A DNA stretch of 64,000 bases from Sphingomonas sp. PsM26 (GTDB taxonomy: Bacteria > Pseudomonadota > Alphaproteobacteria > Sphingomonadales > Sphingomonadaceae): contig JARUXA010000009.1 of assembly GCA_030433805.1 (NCBI GenBank), positions 1 through 64,000 on the forward strand, written 5' to 3'. The notes under the pieces were generated by a model. That model searched no databases. It was not told where the DNA came from and saw only the letters and a program-made list of their open reading frames with translations. The position numbers and the translations under genes were made by a program. Numbering within the stretch: position 1 is the first letter of the stretch; each line of letters begins with the position of its first letter. Positions 20,780 to 29,799 of the stretch are shown piece by piece.

Positions 20780-21085
20780 TCAGCGTCGATCGAACGCCGC
20801 AAGTTCATAAGCGATCGACGCCTCGACCAGTCGTTCCCACAGATCCGCCACCACCGCTTCGGGTACGCCAGCCGCGCGCGCCGCGGCGCAGGCGTTGCCG
20901 ATGACCTGTGTCTTGCGTGCCTCGTCGCGCACCGCGCCGCGCTCGGGTTTGATCCGGGCGGCTGCATCCATATAGGCGAAGCGCCGGGCGAGCAGCGCGA
21001 CCAGCTCGCGGTCTAGCGCATCGACGCCCGTGCGCACCTCGGTCATCGTCGTACAGTCGGGGCCGGGGAGGATCGGATCGGTCAT
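20780..21085 (-). CDS. Chorismate mutase, AroQ class
   Basis: Small all-helical enzyme of 101 residues. Helix 1 contains TGVDALDRELVALLARRFAYM with the active-site arginine region, then AARIKPERGAVRDEARKTQV, and a C-terminal helix LWERLVEASIAYEL. This matches stand-alone AroQ chorismate mutases (chorismate to prephenate) and the related isochorismate-pyruvate lyase PchB; without siderophore genes nearby, mutase is the simpler reading. The ATG at 21085 gives the right length; the large open frame continuing upstream runs antisense through rpsD and is not real. Confidence 0.85.
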   Translation of the reverse strand: MTDPILPGPDCTTMTEVRTGVDALDRELVALLARRFAYMDAAARIKPERGAVRDEARKTQVIGNACAAARAAGVPEAVVADLWERLVEASIAYELAAFDRR

Positions 21086-21298
21086 GCGGACAGCCCATGG
21101 CGCGGCATTGCCAGCCTGTCCAGCTTGACTCCTGCGCCATCCCCCGCTACCCGCCCGCCTTCGCAAAAGGCCCCGCACCCCGGTGAAGCGGTGGCCCCGA
21201 CCAGACCCTCGGGTCAGGTGGAGCGATGACCGGGTATCGATCAGCAAAGCGTACCCCGCGGCGTTGGTCTTGTTATTGGCACTTGCAAGGAATTCATC

Positions 21299-21913
21299 AT
21301 GTCGAAGCGTAGCAGCGCAAAGTACAAGCTCGATCGCCGGATGGGCGAGAACATCTGGGGTCGTCCCAAGTCGCCCGTCAACAAGCGTGAATACGGCCCC
21401 GGCCAGCACGGCCAGCGCCGCAAGGGCAAGGTTTCGGACTTCGGTATCCAGCTCCGCGCCAAGCAGAAGCTCAAGGGCTATTATGGCGACGTGACCGAGA
21501 AGCAGTTCCGCGCCTGCTACACCGAAGCAGCCCGCATGAAGGGCGACACCGGCCAGAACCTGATCGGCCTGCTCGAGCAGCGTCTCGACATGATCGTGTA
21601 TCGTGCGAAGTTCGCACCGACCGTCTGGGCGGCGCGTCAGCTCGTTTCGCACGGCCACGTCCGCGTCAACGGCGTGAAGTGCAACATTGCGTCGCGTCGT
21701 TGCTTCGTCGGTGACGAGATCACGCTGGGCGACAAGGCCAAGGAAATGGCGCTGGTGCTCGAAGCGCAGCAGCTCGCCGAGCGCGAAGTCCCCGATTATG
21801 TCGCTCCGGACGGCGCGGCCAAGGTCACCTTCACGCGCGTTCCGTCGCTCGACGAAGTGCCTTACCCGGTGAAGATGGAACCGAACCTGGTTGTCGAATT
21901 CTACTCGCGCTGA
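21299..21913 (+). CDS. rpsD: 30S ribosomal protein S4
   Basis: Primary 16S rRNA-binding protein that starts small-subunit assembly and helps decoding accuracy. The 204-residue sequence begins [20 protein letters not shown] and includes the S4 RNA-binding fold ([32 protein letters not shown]). AAGGAA precedes the ATG. It is a single-gene unit with its own promoter region (21086-21298) and a strong terminator directly after. Confidence 0.98.
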   Translation: MSKRSSAKYKLDRRMGENIWGRPKSPVNKREYGPGQHGQRRKGKVSDFGIQLRAKQKLKGYYGDVTEKQFRACYTEAARMKGDTGQNLIGLLEQRLDMIVYRAKFAPTVWAARQLVSHGHVRVNGVKCNIASRRCFVGDEITLGDKAKEMALVLEAQQLAEREVPDYVAPDGAAKVTFTRVPSLDEVPYPVKMEPNLVVEFYSR

Positions 21914-21934
21914 TCTTCTGATCTTTCGCGACGC

Positions 21935-21968
21935 AAAAAGGGCGGTCCCGTTGGGGCCGCCCTTTTTC
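21935..21968. terminator. Strong bidirectional Rho-independent terminator after rpsD
   Basis: aaaaagggcggtcccg pairs with ggggccgcccttttt: a GC-rich stem closed by A5 on one side and T5 on the other. It lies 22 bases after the rpsD stop and is the clearest intrinsic terminator in the window. The leading A-run lets it work for transcription from the opposite side too. Confidence 0.92.
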
Positions 21969-22005
21969 GTTGTGCTGCCTTTCCCCCGCCCCGTTCGCCC
22001 CATTC

Positions 22006-22143
22006 CGTTCGCCCTGAGCGCAGTCGAAGGGCCGCGCGCAAACAGGCAAAGCCCGTGGGGAGAGGCGGCTTCGACTGCGCTCAGCCCGAACGGATTTGAG
22101 TTTGTTCAGCTCAAACGGCTTCGACTTTGCTCAGCCCGAACGG
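22006..22143. repeat. Palindromic repeat family B, copy 2 with an extra arm
   Basis: One full inverted pair (ccgttcgccctgagcgcagt to its complement ending ~22093) followed by a third arm (cggcttcgactttgctcagc) ending 22143. The extra arm suggests a nested or partly duplicated element. It fills the space between the rpsD terminator and the S9 peptidase gene. Confidence 0.8.
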
Positions 22144-22173
22144 AGTGAGGGTGGGTAGCGAGGACAAGATTCG

Positions 22174-24150
22174 CTACCGAATCCCCATCGTCGCGCGCAG
22201 GAACATGTCGCTGCGGTCGAGCAGCGTCGTTCGCGCCTCGGTATCGTCGAGCGAATGCGCGAGCCCCTTGAACTCGACCAGTTCGACCTTCTTTCCCGCG
22301 CTGCGCAACCGGTTCGCCATCAGGCGCGATTCGCCGATGCCGACATTCTGGTCGAGGTCGCCGTGGAACATCAGCACGGGCACGGTGATCTTGTCTGCGT
22401 TCTGCGCGGGCGACCCCTGGCGGACATGCGGTCCCTTGCCGATGAAGGCGTCGACGAGGGTGAAGTCCATGTAATTGTCGTGCTCGTGCCGCAGCGTATC
22501 GAGATCGGTCACCGGCGCGACCGCGACGATTGCCTTGAACAGCGTCGGATCGAGCACCGCGGACTGCAGCGCTGCATAGCCGCCATAGGACCAGCCAACG
22601 ATTGCCAGCGTCGATGGCGCGGCGATCCCTTCCTTCACCAGCCAGCGCCCGCCGTCGTTAACGTCGCCGATCGCGGTGCGCCACGATTTGAAGCCGTTCT
22701 CGCTGAACCAGCTGTCGCCATAGCCAGACGAACCCCGGTAATTGGGCTGAAGCACGGCATATCCACGCGCGGCGAAGAATTGCGCTAGCCAGTCGAACCC
22801 CCATTCGTCTCGGGCGCTGGGGCCGCCATGCGGCATGACGATGGCGGGCAGGTTCTTCGCGACCGGGCCGACCGGCAGTGTCAGATAGGCCGGGATCGGC
22901 GTACCGTCCGCCGCCGGGAAGGTGACCGCCTTGACCGGCGCGAGCGTGATGCCCTCGAGCGGCGGGCGCGACCGGAGCAGCTCGTCGAAATGCCGTGTCT
23001 TCTTGTCGAACAGCGCATAGCCGCCCGGGTCGATGTCGCTCCCGGTCCACAGCAGCAGCTTCGATTCGTCCGCGCTCGCATCGACGAAGCGGACGAGCGG
23101 TTGCTTGGGCAGCGCCTTGGCGAGGCTCGCCTGGAGTTTCTTCAAATCCGGATCAAAGAATTCGACCCGCCGGCGATCGGTGACATACGTCGCGCCGACG
23201 ACGCGGTGTTGCCGCCCGATCTGCACCAGCCCGGCGACATCGACATCGGGGCGTGCGAACACGAGGTCGCGCTTGAGGCTGCCATCGAGCGCGATCTTGA
23301 ACAGCGCCTTGCGCCCATCGTGCACGTCGAACCCATAGGTGACGTTGAGCGTCGGATCGATCGCATAGGGGTCGAAGCCCTGTTCGGTTTGCGAATCGCT
23401 CACCACGGTGCTGAGCGGAAGCCAGCCGTTCACGCCGGGCTTGCGATATTGGTAGACCATCTTGGCACCGCTATAGCCGGTGCTGGTCGTCGGCCGCAGG
23501 CCCATGATGCGGACGTGGCCTTGCCCGTCGGCGATATATTCGCGTGCGAACGATCGGGGTTTTTCCACGGTCTGGCGGCGGAGCGTGACCGGGTCGACCC
23601 GCTCCACGCCCATGCCTTGACCCTCTCCTGCAATATGCGTCCCGGTCCCCTCGGTCTCGAGATATTGCCGTGTCATCAATACGGTATTGCCCGTCGCGTC
23701 GCCCTGCCAGTCGATGATCCCGCCGCCATGCTGCATGATTCCGATCGAATTCATCGACGTCCGCGCGCTGAGTAGTTTCATGTCCTTGCCGTCCGCCCCG
23801 AGCGTGACGACGCGGTCGTAGCCGATCATGTCGCTGACGCGCCCGACGGTGACGCTGAACCCGCAGATCAGCCGCGTGTCGTTGGACCATTGGCAGTAAT
23901 CGAGCTGTTCCTTGTCGCCGGTCGATCCGACCACCGTGGTCGGCGGCGTGGACGAGTCGATCGAGAAGACGACCGCGCGCGACCCACGTTTGGAATCCGT
24001 CAGCAACGCCACAAAGCGTTTTCCGTCCGGTGACAGGCTGATCTGCTGGACTTCCTCGCGCGCGCCGAATTTCTTCGCGGCATCGCTGGCCGCATGAAGT
24101 GGCATCGCGGTGCAAGCCAGCAACGCTGCCACGACAAAGTGCTTTCTCAT
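22174..24150 (-). CDS. S9 family (prolyl oligopeptidase-type) serine peptidase, secreted
   Basis: Exported peptidase of 658 residues starting MRKHFVVAALLACTAMPLHA (signal peptide); GGGGGAG lies just upstream of this ATG at 24150. The middle (~25-390) is a beta-propeller-like region and the C-terminal ~250 residues form an alpha/beta hydrolase. The catalytic triad is S521 (GWSYGG), D600 (HGDLDQNV) and H632 (GLAHSL). Family members cleave short peptides, often acyl-aminoacyl or dipeptidyl substrates, in the periplasm. It is divergent from an M28 peptidase, suggesting a shared peptide-use role. Confidence 0.93.
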   Translation of the reverse strand: MRKHFVVAALLACTAMPLHAASDAAKKFGAREEVQQISLSPDGKRFVALLTDSKRGSRAVVFSIDSSTPPTTVVGSTGDKEQLDYCQWSNDTRLICGFSVTVGRVSDMIGYDRVVTLGADGKDMKLLSARTSMNSIGIMQHGGGIIDWQGDATGNTVLMTRQYLETEGTGTHIAGEGQGMGVERVDPVTLRRQTVEKPRSFAREYIADGQGHVRIMGLRPTTSTGYSGAKMVYQYRKPGVNGWLPLSTVVSDSQTEQGFDPYAIDPTLNVTYGFDVHDGRKALFKIALDGSLKRDLVFARPDVDVAGLVQIGRQHRVVGATYVTDRRRVEFFDPDLKKLQASLAKALPKQPLVRFVDASADESKLLLWTGSDIDPGGYALFDKKTRHFDELLRSRPPLEGITLAPVKAVTFPAADGTPIPAYLTLPVGPVAKNLPAIVMPHGGPSARDEWGFDWLAQFFAARGYAVLQPNYRGSSGYGDSWFSENGFKSWRTAIGDVNDGGRWLVKEGIAAPSTLAIVGWSYGGYAALQSAVLDPTLFKAIVAVAPVTDLDTLRHEHDNYMDFTLVDAFIGKGPHVRQGSPAQNADKITVPVLMFHGDLDQNVGIGESRLMANRLRSAGKKVELVEFKGLAHSLDDTEARTTLLDRSDMFLRATMGIR

Positions 24151-24277
24151 CCCCGTATCTCCCCCGCGACGAATGATAGCAGGCAAATCCGGGCCGCCAA
24201 GGGACCCCGCGGGTCCGGTTGCACCCGGCGGGCGAGGCTGTCAGAACGGCAGCCAAGCAACAGGGGGTGACGTGCCG

Positions 24278-25942
24278 GTGAAGACCTTCGAAACACTTGG
24301 ATTTGGCGTCATGCTGGCGATGCTGCCGCACGCGCTCGCGGCGCAGGCGACGAAGCCAGCCCCAGAGATTTCGGTCGAGACGCTCAAGGACGTCACCAAG
24401 ACCCTCTCCTCCGACGCGTTCGAGGGCCGCAAGCCGACCACGCCTGGCGAGACCAAGGCGACCGACTATATCGTCGAACGCTTCAAGGCGGCGGGGCTCA
24501 AGCCCGGCAACAACGGCAAGTGGTTCCAGGACGTGCCCCTGGTCGAGCTGACCGCGACCAACGTCACGCCGATGACGTTCAAGGGCGGCAAGACGCCCGT
24601 CAGTGTCGCCTATCGCAGCGACATGGTGCTCGCGACCTACCGCGTCACCCCGAAAATCGCGCTCAAGGACAGCCCGGTCGTGTTCGTCGGCTACGGCATC
24701 ACCGCGCCCGAGCGCGGGTGGGACGATTATGCGGGCGTCGACGTGCGCGGCAAGACGGTCGTCATCCTCGTCAACGATCCCGACTGGCAGACCCCGACCA
24801 ACACCGGCCTCTTCGAAGGCCGCGCGATGACCTATTACGGGCGCTGGACCTACAAGTTCGAGGAAGCAGCGCGGCACGGTGCGGCGGGCGCGCTGATCGT
24901 CCACGAGACCGCGCCTGCGGCGTATGGCTGGGGCGTCGTCCAGTCGAGCTGGACCGGGCCGCAGCTCGAGCTCGACGAGAAGGGCGATCATGCCGACCAG
25001 AGCCAAGCGATCGGCTGGATTCAGCTCGACAAGGCGCGCGCCTTGTTTGCGAGCGCGGGGCAGGATTTCGATGCGCTCAACAAAGCCGCCAAGGTCAAGG
25101 GGTTCAAGGCGGTGCCGCTCGGGCTGACCGCGTCGGCGTCGTTCGACAATAGGATCAAGCGGCAGGCGTCCAAGAACGTCGTCGGCATCCTGCCCGGCAA
25201 GCCCGTCGCACAGGGTGGGGCCCCTGGCGACTATGTCTTCTACACCGCGCATTGGGACCATCTCGGGCGGTGCGATCCGGTCGACGGCGACGACATCTGC
25301 AACGGTGCGCTCGATAATGCGAGCGGGATCGCCGGGCTGGTCGCGCTGGCCGAGGCGAACGTCAAGACGGGGCCCGCACGTCGGTCGGAAGTGTTCCTCG
25401 CGGTGACCTGCGAGGAATGCGGGCTGCTCGGCGCGCGTTATTATGCCGAGCATCCGATCTACCCGATGGCGCAGACCGTCGGGGGCGTGAACATGGACGG
25501 CCTCAACGTCGTCGGTCGCGCGAAGGACTTCGTCGTAACGGGCGCGGGCAAGTCCGAGCTCGAGGACATGATGAAGACGCTCGTCACCGCGCAGGACCGC
25601 GTGATCAAGCCCGAGCCCAACCCCGAGCGCGGCAGCTATTTCCGCTCGGACCATTTCGCGTTCGCGCGGGCCGGCGTGCCGATGTTCTACGGCGAATCGG
25701 GCGAGGATCTGCGCGTCGGCGGGACCGCGGCTGGCCATGCCGCGACCGAGGACTATATCGTCCATCGCTATCACAAGCCGCAGGACGAATATAATGCGGC
25801 GTGGGACTGGTCCGGTGCGGTCGAGGATCTGACGCTCTATTACGGTCTCGGCCGTGCATTGGCGGATGGGACGCGCTGGCCGAACTGGTACAGCACCGCC
25901 GAATTCCGCGCGATTCGCGACAAGAGCCGCGCGGGCAAGTAA
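24278..25942 (+). CDS. M28 family zinc aminopeptidase with PA insert, secreted
   Basis: A 554-residue exported metallopeptidase. The GTG at 24278 (MKTFETLGFGVMLAMLPHAL) gives a signal peptide, with AGGGGG about 10 bases upstream; a GTG at 24272 is possible. A PA-type region (~130-260, FVGYGITAPERGWDDYAGVD) sits before the catalytic M28 domain, whose zinc ligand motifs are HWDHLG, DNASGIAG and CEECGLLG, with a later HRYHKPQDEY. It is divergent from the S9 peptidase and 18 bases upstream of agmatine deiminase, possibly co-transcribed. Confidence 0.92.
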   Translation: MKTFETLGFGVMLAMLPHALAAQATKPAPEISVETLKDVTKTLSSDAFEGRKPTTPGETKATDYIVERFKAAGLKPGNNGKWFQDVPLVELTATNVTPMTFKGGKTPVSVAYRSDMVLATYRVTPKIALKDSPVVFVGYGITAPERGWDDYAGVDVRGKTVVILVNDPDWQTPTNTGLFEGRAMTYYGRWTYKFEEAARHGAAGALIVHETAPAAYGWGVVQSSWTGPQLELDEKGDHADQSQAIGWIQLDKARALFASAGQDFDALNKAAKVKGFKAVPLGLTASASFDNRIKRQASKNVVGILPGKPVAQGGAPGDYVFYTAHWDHLGRCDPVDGDDICNGALDNASGIAGLVALAEANVKTGPARRSEVFLAVTCEECGLLGARYYAEHPIYPMAQTVGGVNMDGLNVVGRAKDFVVTGAGKSELEDMMKTLVTAQDRVIKPEPNPERGSYFRSDHFAFARAGVPMFYGESGEDLRVGGTAAGHAATEDYIVHRYHKPQDEYNAAWDWSGAVEDLTLYYGLGRALADGTRWPNWYSTAEFRAIRDKSRAGK

Positions 25943-25960
25943 ACACAGGAAGCATCAGGA

Positions 25961-26935
25961 ATGACACGCCTCGTCCCCCCCGCCGAATGGGCCCCGCATT
26001 CCGCCGTCTGGATCGGCTTCCCGAGCCATCCCGAACTATGGGTCGAAGACCTTGAGCCCGCGCGCACCGAGGTCGTTGCGTTTGCGCGCGCGGTCCACGC
26101 CGAGGGGCGCGGCGAACGTGTGCTGCTCGTCGCGGCGAACGACGAGGCGGCGACGGCGGCGGAGGCAATGGCGGGCGATTTCGCCGAGATCGTGGTCGAA
26201 TCGTTCGGCGACATCTGGTTGCGCGATACCGCCCCGATCCTGTTGTCCGACGGCAGTGCGCGCGATTTCGGCTTCAACGGCTGGGGCGGGAAGTATGACT
26301 TGCCGGGCGACAGCGACATCGGGCAGCGGCTGGCGGTGGACCGCAAGCTTGCGGTCGAGCGTTGTGACTGGATCCTCGAGGGTGGCGCGATCGACGGCGA
26401 TGGCACCGGCCTCGTCGTCACGACGGAGCAGTGCCTGCTCAACCCCAATCGCAACCCGGCGTTGAGCAAGACGCAGATCGAGCAGCGGCTGTGCAACGAT
26501 CTCGGCTTTGCGCACATCCTGTGGCTTGGCGACGGGCTGATGCATGACCATACCGACGGCCATGTCGACAATCTCGCGCGCTTCGTCTCGCCGGGCGTGC
26601 TCGCGATTCCCGAGGCGGCGGAGAACGACCCCAACTGGCAGGTGTATCAACAAGCGGCCGCCGCCGCGACGGCGATGCCGGGGGTCGAACTGGTGCGCAT
26701 TCCGTCGCCCGGGCGCGTGCTGCGCGACGAGGAGATCGTGCCGGCGAGCTACATGAACTTCTACATCGGCAATGCGGCGGTGGTCGTGCCGCTGTACGGC
26801 GCGCCCAACGATGCGGCGGCGGTCGCGGCGTTGCAGGCGCTGTTCCCGGGGCGCGAGGTGGTCGGCCTGCGCGCGGATGCGATCCTGACCGGGGGCGGCA
26901 GCTTCCACTGCATCTCGCAGCAAATCCCCGCATAA
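25961..26935 (+). CDS. aguA: Agmatine deiminase
   Basis: Hydrolyses agmatine to N-carbamoylputrescine and ammonia, the first of two steps to putrescine. The 324-residue protein is a guanidino-modifying enzyme: FGDIWLRDTAPILL near the N-terminal third, MHDHTDGHVDN with the catalytic His, and the nucleophile C317 in GGSFHCISQQ. It is shorter than the plant form but normal for Gram-negative bacteria. The next pathway gene (aguB) lies ~1.8 kb downstream on the same strand after two unrelated genes. Confidence 0.94.
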   Translation: MTRLVPPAEWAPHSAVWIGFPSHPELWVEDLEPARTEVVAFARAVHAEGRGERVLLVAANDEAATAAEAMAGDFAEIVVESFGDIWLRDTAPILLSDGSARDFGFNGWGGKYDLPGDSDIGQRLAVDRKLAVERCDWILEGGAIDGDGTGLVVTTEQCLLNPNRNPALSKTQIEQRLCNDLGFAHILWLGDGLMHDHTDGHVDNLARFVSPGVLAIPEAAENDPNWQVYQQAAAAATAMPGVELVRIPSPGRVLRDEEIVPASYMNFYIGNAAVVVPLYGAPNDAAAVAALQALFPGREVVGLRADAILTGGGSFHCISQQIPA

Positions 26936-26997
26936 GGTCGGGGGGCGTCAATGCCCCCCACCGCTGAAGCCACGTCCCCGAGCGCCGGAAGGAACAC

Positions 26998-28122
26998 CTG
27001 ATCTTCCACCTGCTTTTCAGCCTGCCATGGCTGTTCGTCACGTTGCGCTTCATCCTGCCGCTCCCGTGGAACCCGGTGGCGAAGGTGATTCTCGCAGGCG
27101 TTCTGCTGGTCGGCTCGCAATTCCTGCTGTGGAGTCGGCTGTCCTCGGGCTCGCCGTTCGCGCCGGAGATGCCGCGCGGCGTCGTGCTTGCGTTCAACGT
27201 CGCCTATGGGGCGATTCTGTTGCTCGCGGTGTTCCAGCTGGTGGCCGATCTTGCGCGACTGCCTGCACTGCTGATTGGGCAGGGTGGCTTCGCGGTACCG
27301 GTAGCGGTGCGCTACGCGATGGGGCTGGTGGCTCTGTTCCTCGCCGGCCTGGGGGTGGCGCAGGCACAGCGGGTGCCGCCGGTCCACGATATCGACGTCG
27401 TCATCCCCGGGCTGCCTGCGGCGTTCGACGGCTATACACTGGTGCAATTGACCGACCTGCACATCAGCCGGTTGTTCCCCGCACGCTGGACGCAGGCGGT
27501 GGTCGATCGCACCAATGCGCTCCACCCCGATTTGATCGTCGTGACCGGCGACTTCATCGACGGATCACTCGCAATGCGCCGGGCCGATGTCGAGCCATTG
27601 CGCGGGCTTCGGGCCGCCGACGGGATTTACGCAATTCCGGGCAACCACGAATATTTCTTCGAATATGACGCGTGGATGGCGCATTTCGCGGGGATGGGGA
27701 TGCACCTGCTGCCCAACGCGCATGCGGTGTTGATGCGCGGCGACGGGCGGATCGTGCTCGCGGGCGTGACCGATCTGTCCGCGCGCGCAACCGGCCATCC
27801 CGCGCCCGATCTCGCCAGGGCGCTGGCAGGTGCCCCGGCGGGCGCGCCGATCATCCTGCTCGACCACCAGCCGCGCATGGCGCGCACTGCGGCGGCTCGG
27901 GGCGTGGCGCTGCAGCTGTCGGGGCATACGCATGGCGGGATGATCGTTGGGCTCGACCGGATCGTGGCGCGGGCGAATGCCGGGTTCGTCTCGGGGCGTT
28001 ATGACGTCGACGGGATGGCGCTGTACGTCAACAACGGCACCGGGCTGTGGCCGGGCTTTGCGCTGCGGTTGGGTGTGCCCTCGGAGCTGACGCGGATTAC
28101 GCTGCGGGCAGGGGCGCGTTAG
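26998..28122 (+). CDS. Membrane-anchored metallophosphoesterase
   Basis: Calcineurin-like phosphoesterase with about four membrane helices (residues ~1-120) and a catalytic domain showing the metal motifs LTDLHISR, VTGDFIDG, AIPGNHEY and LSGHTHGGM. It resembles the YkuE/YaeI group, which remodels membrane lipids. The start is unusual. The frame runs upstream of the TTG at 27043, and a CTG at 26998 follows GGAAGGA by ~5 bases and adds a typical N-terminal helix (IFHLLFSLPWLFV), so CTG is preferred over TTG 27043, which has no ribosome site. Confidence 0.85.
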   Translation: MIFHLLFSLPWLFVTLRFILPLPWNPVAKVILAGVLLVGSQFLLWSRLSSGSPFAPEMPRGVVLAFNVAYGAILLLAVFQLVADLARLPALLIGQGGFAVPVAVRYAMGLVALFLAGLGVAQAQRVPPVHDIDVVIPGLPAAFDGYTLVQLTDLHISRLFPARWTQAVVDRTNALHPDLIVVTGDFIDGSLAMRRADVEPLRGLRAADGIYAIPGNHEYFFEYDAWMAHFAGMGMHLLPNAHAVLMRGDGRIVLAGVTDLSARATGHPAPDLARALAGAPAGAPIILLDHQPRMARTAAARGVALQLSGHTHGGMIVGLDRIVARANAGFVSGRYDVDGMALYVNNGTGLWPGFALRLGVPSELTRITLRAGAR

Positions 28123-28133
28123 ACTGACCTCTT

Positions 28134-28226
28134 CCGCTCGCCCTGAGCGCAGTCGAAGGGCCGCTTGCCGATCCGAGCGGGGGCTGTGGCGCGCGCGGGG
28201 CTTCGACTTCGCTCAGCCCGAACGGG
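28134..28226. repeat. Palindromic repeat family B, copy 3
   Basis: Inverted arms ccgctcgccctgagcgcagt and its near complement (gacttcgctcagcccgaacg) around a ~40-base GC-rich centre. It starts 12 bases after the phosphoesterase stop and lies between convergent genes, where a hairpin could help stop transcription. Confidence 0.8.
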
Positions 28227-28298
28227 TAGAGGGGATCCCATCGCAACGAACGCCACGCGCGTGAAACCGCGAGCCTGCTTGCGGAGGGGAACTGCGCC

Positions 28299-28697
28299 TC
28301 ACAATCGCCCCAGCAACCGCTCGATCGAGTCATGGTGTGTCGTATCGTCGCCGCATTCGCGTTCGAGCACATGCTTGATCCGTTCGAGCTCGTCCTGCGT
28401 CATATGCTCGATCCCGATGAACTCGTTGCGGGCGGCGGTCGTTGCGCGGATGATCTCGTCGAGCTTGGCCTGGATCGCCGATGCGTCGCGATTCTGCGCA
28501 TTCTGGATCAGGAACACCATCAGGAACGTCACGATCGTCGTCGAGGTGTTGATGACGAGCTGCCACGTGTCCGAATAATGGAACACCGGCCCGGTCAGCC
28601 CCCACAGCAACACCACCGTGAAGGCAGTGATGAACGCGATCGGTCGCCCCGCCCAATTGGCGACGCGTTGGGCAATCGTCTCGAACAACCGTTCCAT
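28299..28697 (-). CDS. Small membrane protein, low-affinity iron permease (FET4-like) family
   Basis: A 132-residue protein with two membrane helices: FITAFTVVLLWGLTGPVFHY (~22-42) and TIVTFLMVFLIQNAQNRD (~52-70). The second helix plus the following AIQAKLDEIIR is the signature of the Pfam low-affinity iron permease family. The C-terminal half is soluble and charged, with GIEHMTQDELERIKH. The ATG at 28697 has only a weak ribosome site; an upstream start at 28739 is possible. The iron role is established for yeast Fet4 but weakly supported for these short bacterial relatives. Confidence 0.75.
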   Translation of the reverse strand: MERLFETIAQRVANWAGRPIAFITAFTVVLLWGLTGPVFHYSDTWQLVINTSTTIVTFLMVFLIQNAQNRDASAIQAKLDEIIRATTAARNEFIGIEHMTQDELERIKHVLERECGDDTTHHDSIERLLGRL

Positions 28698-28746
28698 CAG
28701 CGATATCCCGTTTGAATCTGGCGCGTGAAGCACGATATGGCGGCGC

Positions 28747-29598
28747 ATGACCGAAATCACCGTCGCCGCCCTGCAGCTCGCCTTCTCCAACGATATGGAC
28801 GCGAATATCGAGCATGTCTCGGAACTCGTGCGCGAAGCCGCGAGCCGCGGCGCGCAGGTGATCCTGCCGCCCGAACTGTTCGAGGGCGAATATTTCTGCC
28901 GCGTCGAGGACGAGGGGCTGTTCTCCAACGCGAAACCGGTCGGCGAGCACAAGGCGGTGCTCGCGATGCAGGCGCTCGCCGAGGCGCTCAAGGTGACGAT
29001 CCCGACGAGCTTCTTCGAGGCGGACGGACCGCATCATTACAACAGCCTCGCCATGATTGGCCCCGACGGCGAAGTGCAGGGCGTCTATCGCAAGAGCCAT
29101 ATCCCGGACGGCCCGGGCTATGAGGAGAAATTCTATTTCCGCCCCGGCAATACCGGCTTCAAGGTGTGGCCTGGTCCTGCGAAGACCACGCTCGGCGTCG
29201 GCGTATGCTGGGACCAATGGTATCCCGAGACCGCGCGCGCGATGATGCTGATGGGGGCGGACGTGCTGTTCTACCCCACCGCGATCGGCAGCGAGCCGCA
29301 CGACACCTCGCTCGATACCGCACGATTGTGGCGGCGCGCGATGGTCGGCCATGCGGTGTCCAACGTCGTACCGATCGTCGCGGCGAACCGCGTCGGCACC
29401 GAGCACGACCAGACCTTCTACGGCACCAGCTTCATCGCGGACGAGCGTGGCGACATCATCGTCGAACTGGGGCGGGAGGAGGAAGGTGTGATCACCGCGA
29501 CGTTCGACCTCGACCGTGTCAAGCGCCACCGGGCGGCGTTCGGCTTTTTCCGGGATCGTCGGCCCGAGCTGTACGGGCGGTTGGTTCAGGATATCTGA
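28747..29598 (+). CDS. aguB: N-carbamoylputrescine amidohydrolase
   Basis: Nitrilase-superfamily enzyme that hydrolyses N-carbamoylputrescine to putrescine, CO2 and ammonia. The catalytic triad is visible as E43 (PPELFEG), K116 (VYRKSHIP) and C154 (GVCWDQWYPE). SFFEADGPHHYNS and GYEEKFYFRPGN match the AguB subgroup rather than other amidases. It completes the agmatine route begun by aguA 1.8 kb upstream. It is divergent from the small membrane-protein gene across only 49 bases. Confidence 0.94.
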   Translation: MTEITVAALQLAFSNDMDANIEHVSELVREAASRGAQVILPPELFEGEYFCRVEDEGLFSNAKPVGEHKAVLAMQALAEALKVTIPTSFFEADGPHHYNSLAMIGPDGEVQGVYRKSHIPDGPGYEEKFYFRPGNTGFKVWPGPAKTTLGVGVCWDQWYPETARAMMLMGADVLFYPTAIGSEPHDTSLDTARLWRRAMVGHAVSNVVPIVAANRVGTEHDQTFYGTSFIADERGDIIVELGREEEGVITATFDLDRVKRHRAAFGFFRDRRPELYGRLVQDI

Positions 29599-29799
29599 GC
29601 GAGGCTTTGCGGGTCCGCGTGACCCGCGGAGGCGATCGGACTTGGGGGGAGGGCGAAAAGAGTCGCCCGGCAGTCTCGATCGCCTCCGCGTATCGGTACG
29701 CTACGCTTCACGGCCGCAGCAATACTCCGCGTCAGCCACCGCTGTCATAGCGGAAGCTTCGACAAAGGTCCCTCATCCATTAGTTCAACGGATCCGCCG

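Noticed and set aside
29599..29799. Possible small RNA or gene in the 200-base gap after aguB
   Set aside because: No stable hairpin with a T-run, no ribosome site with a convincing frame; nothing supportable.
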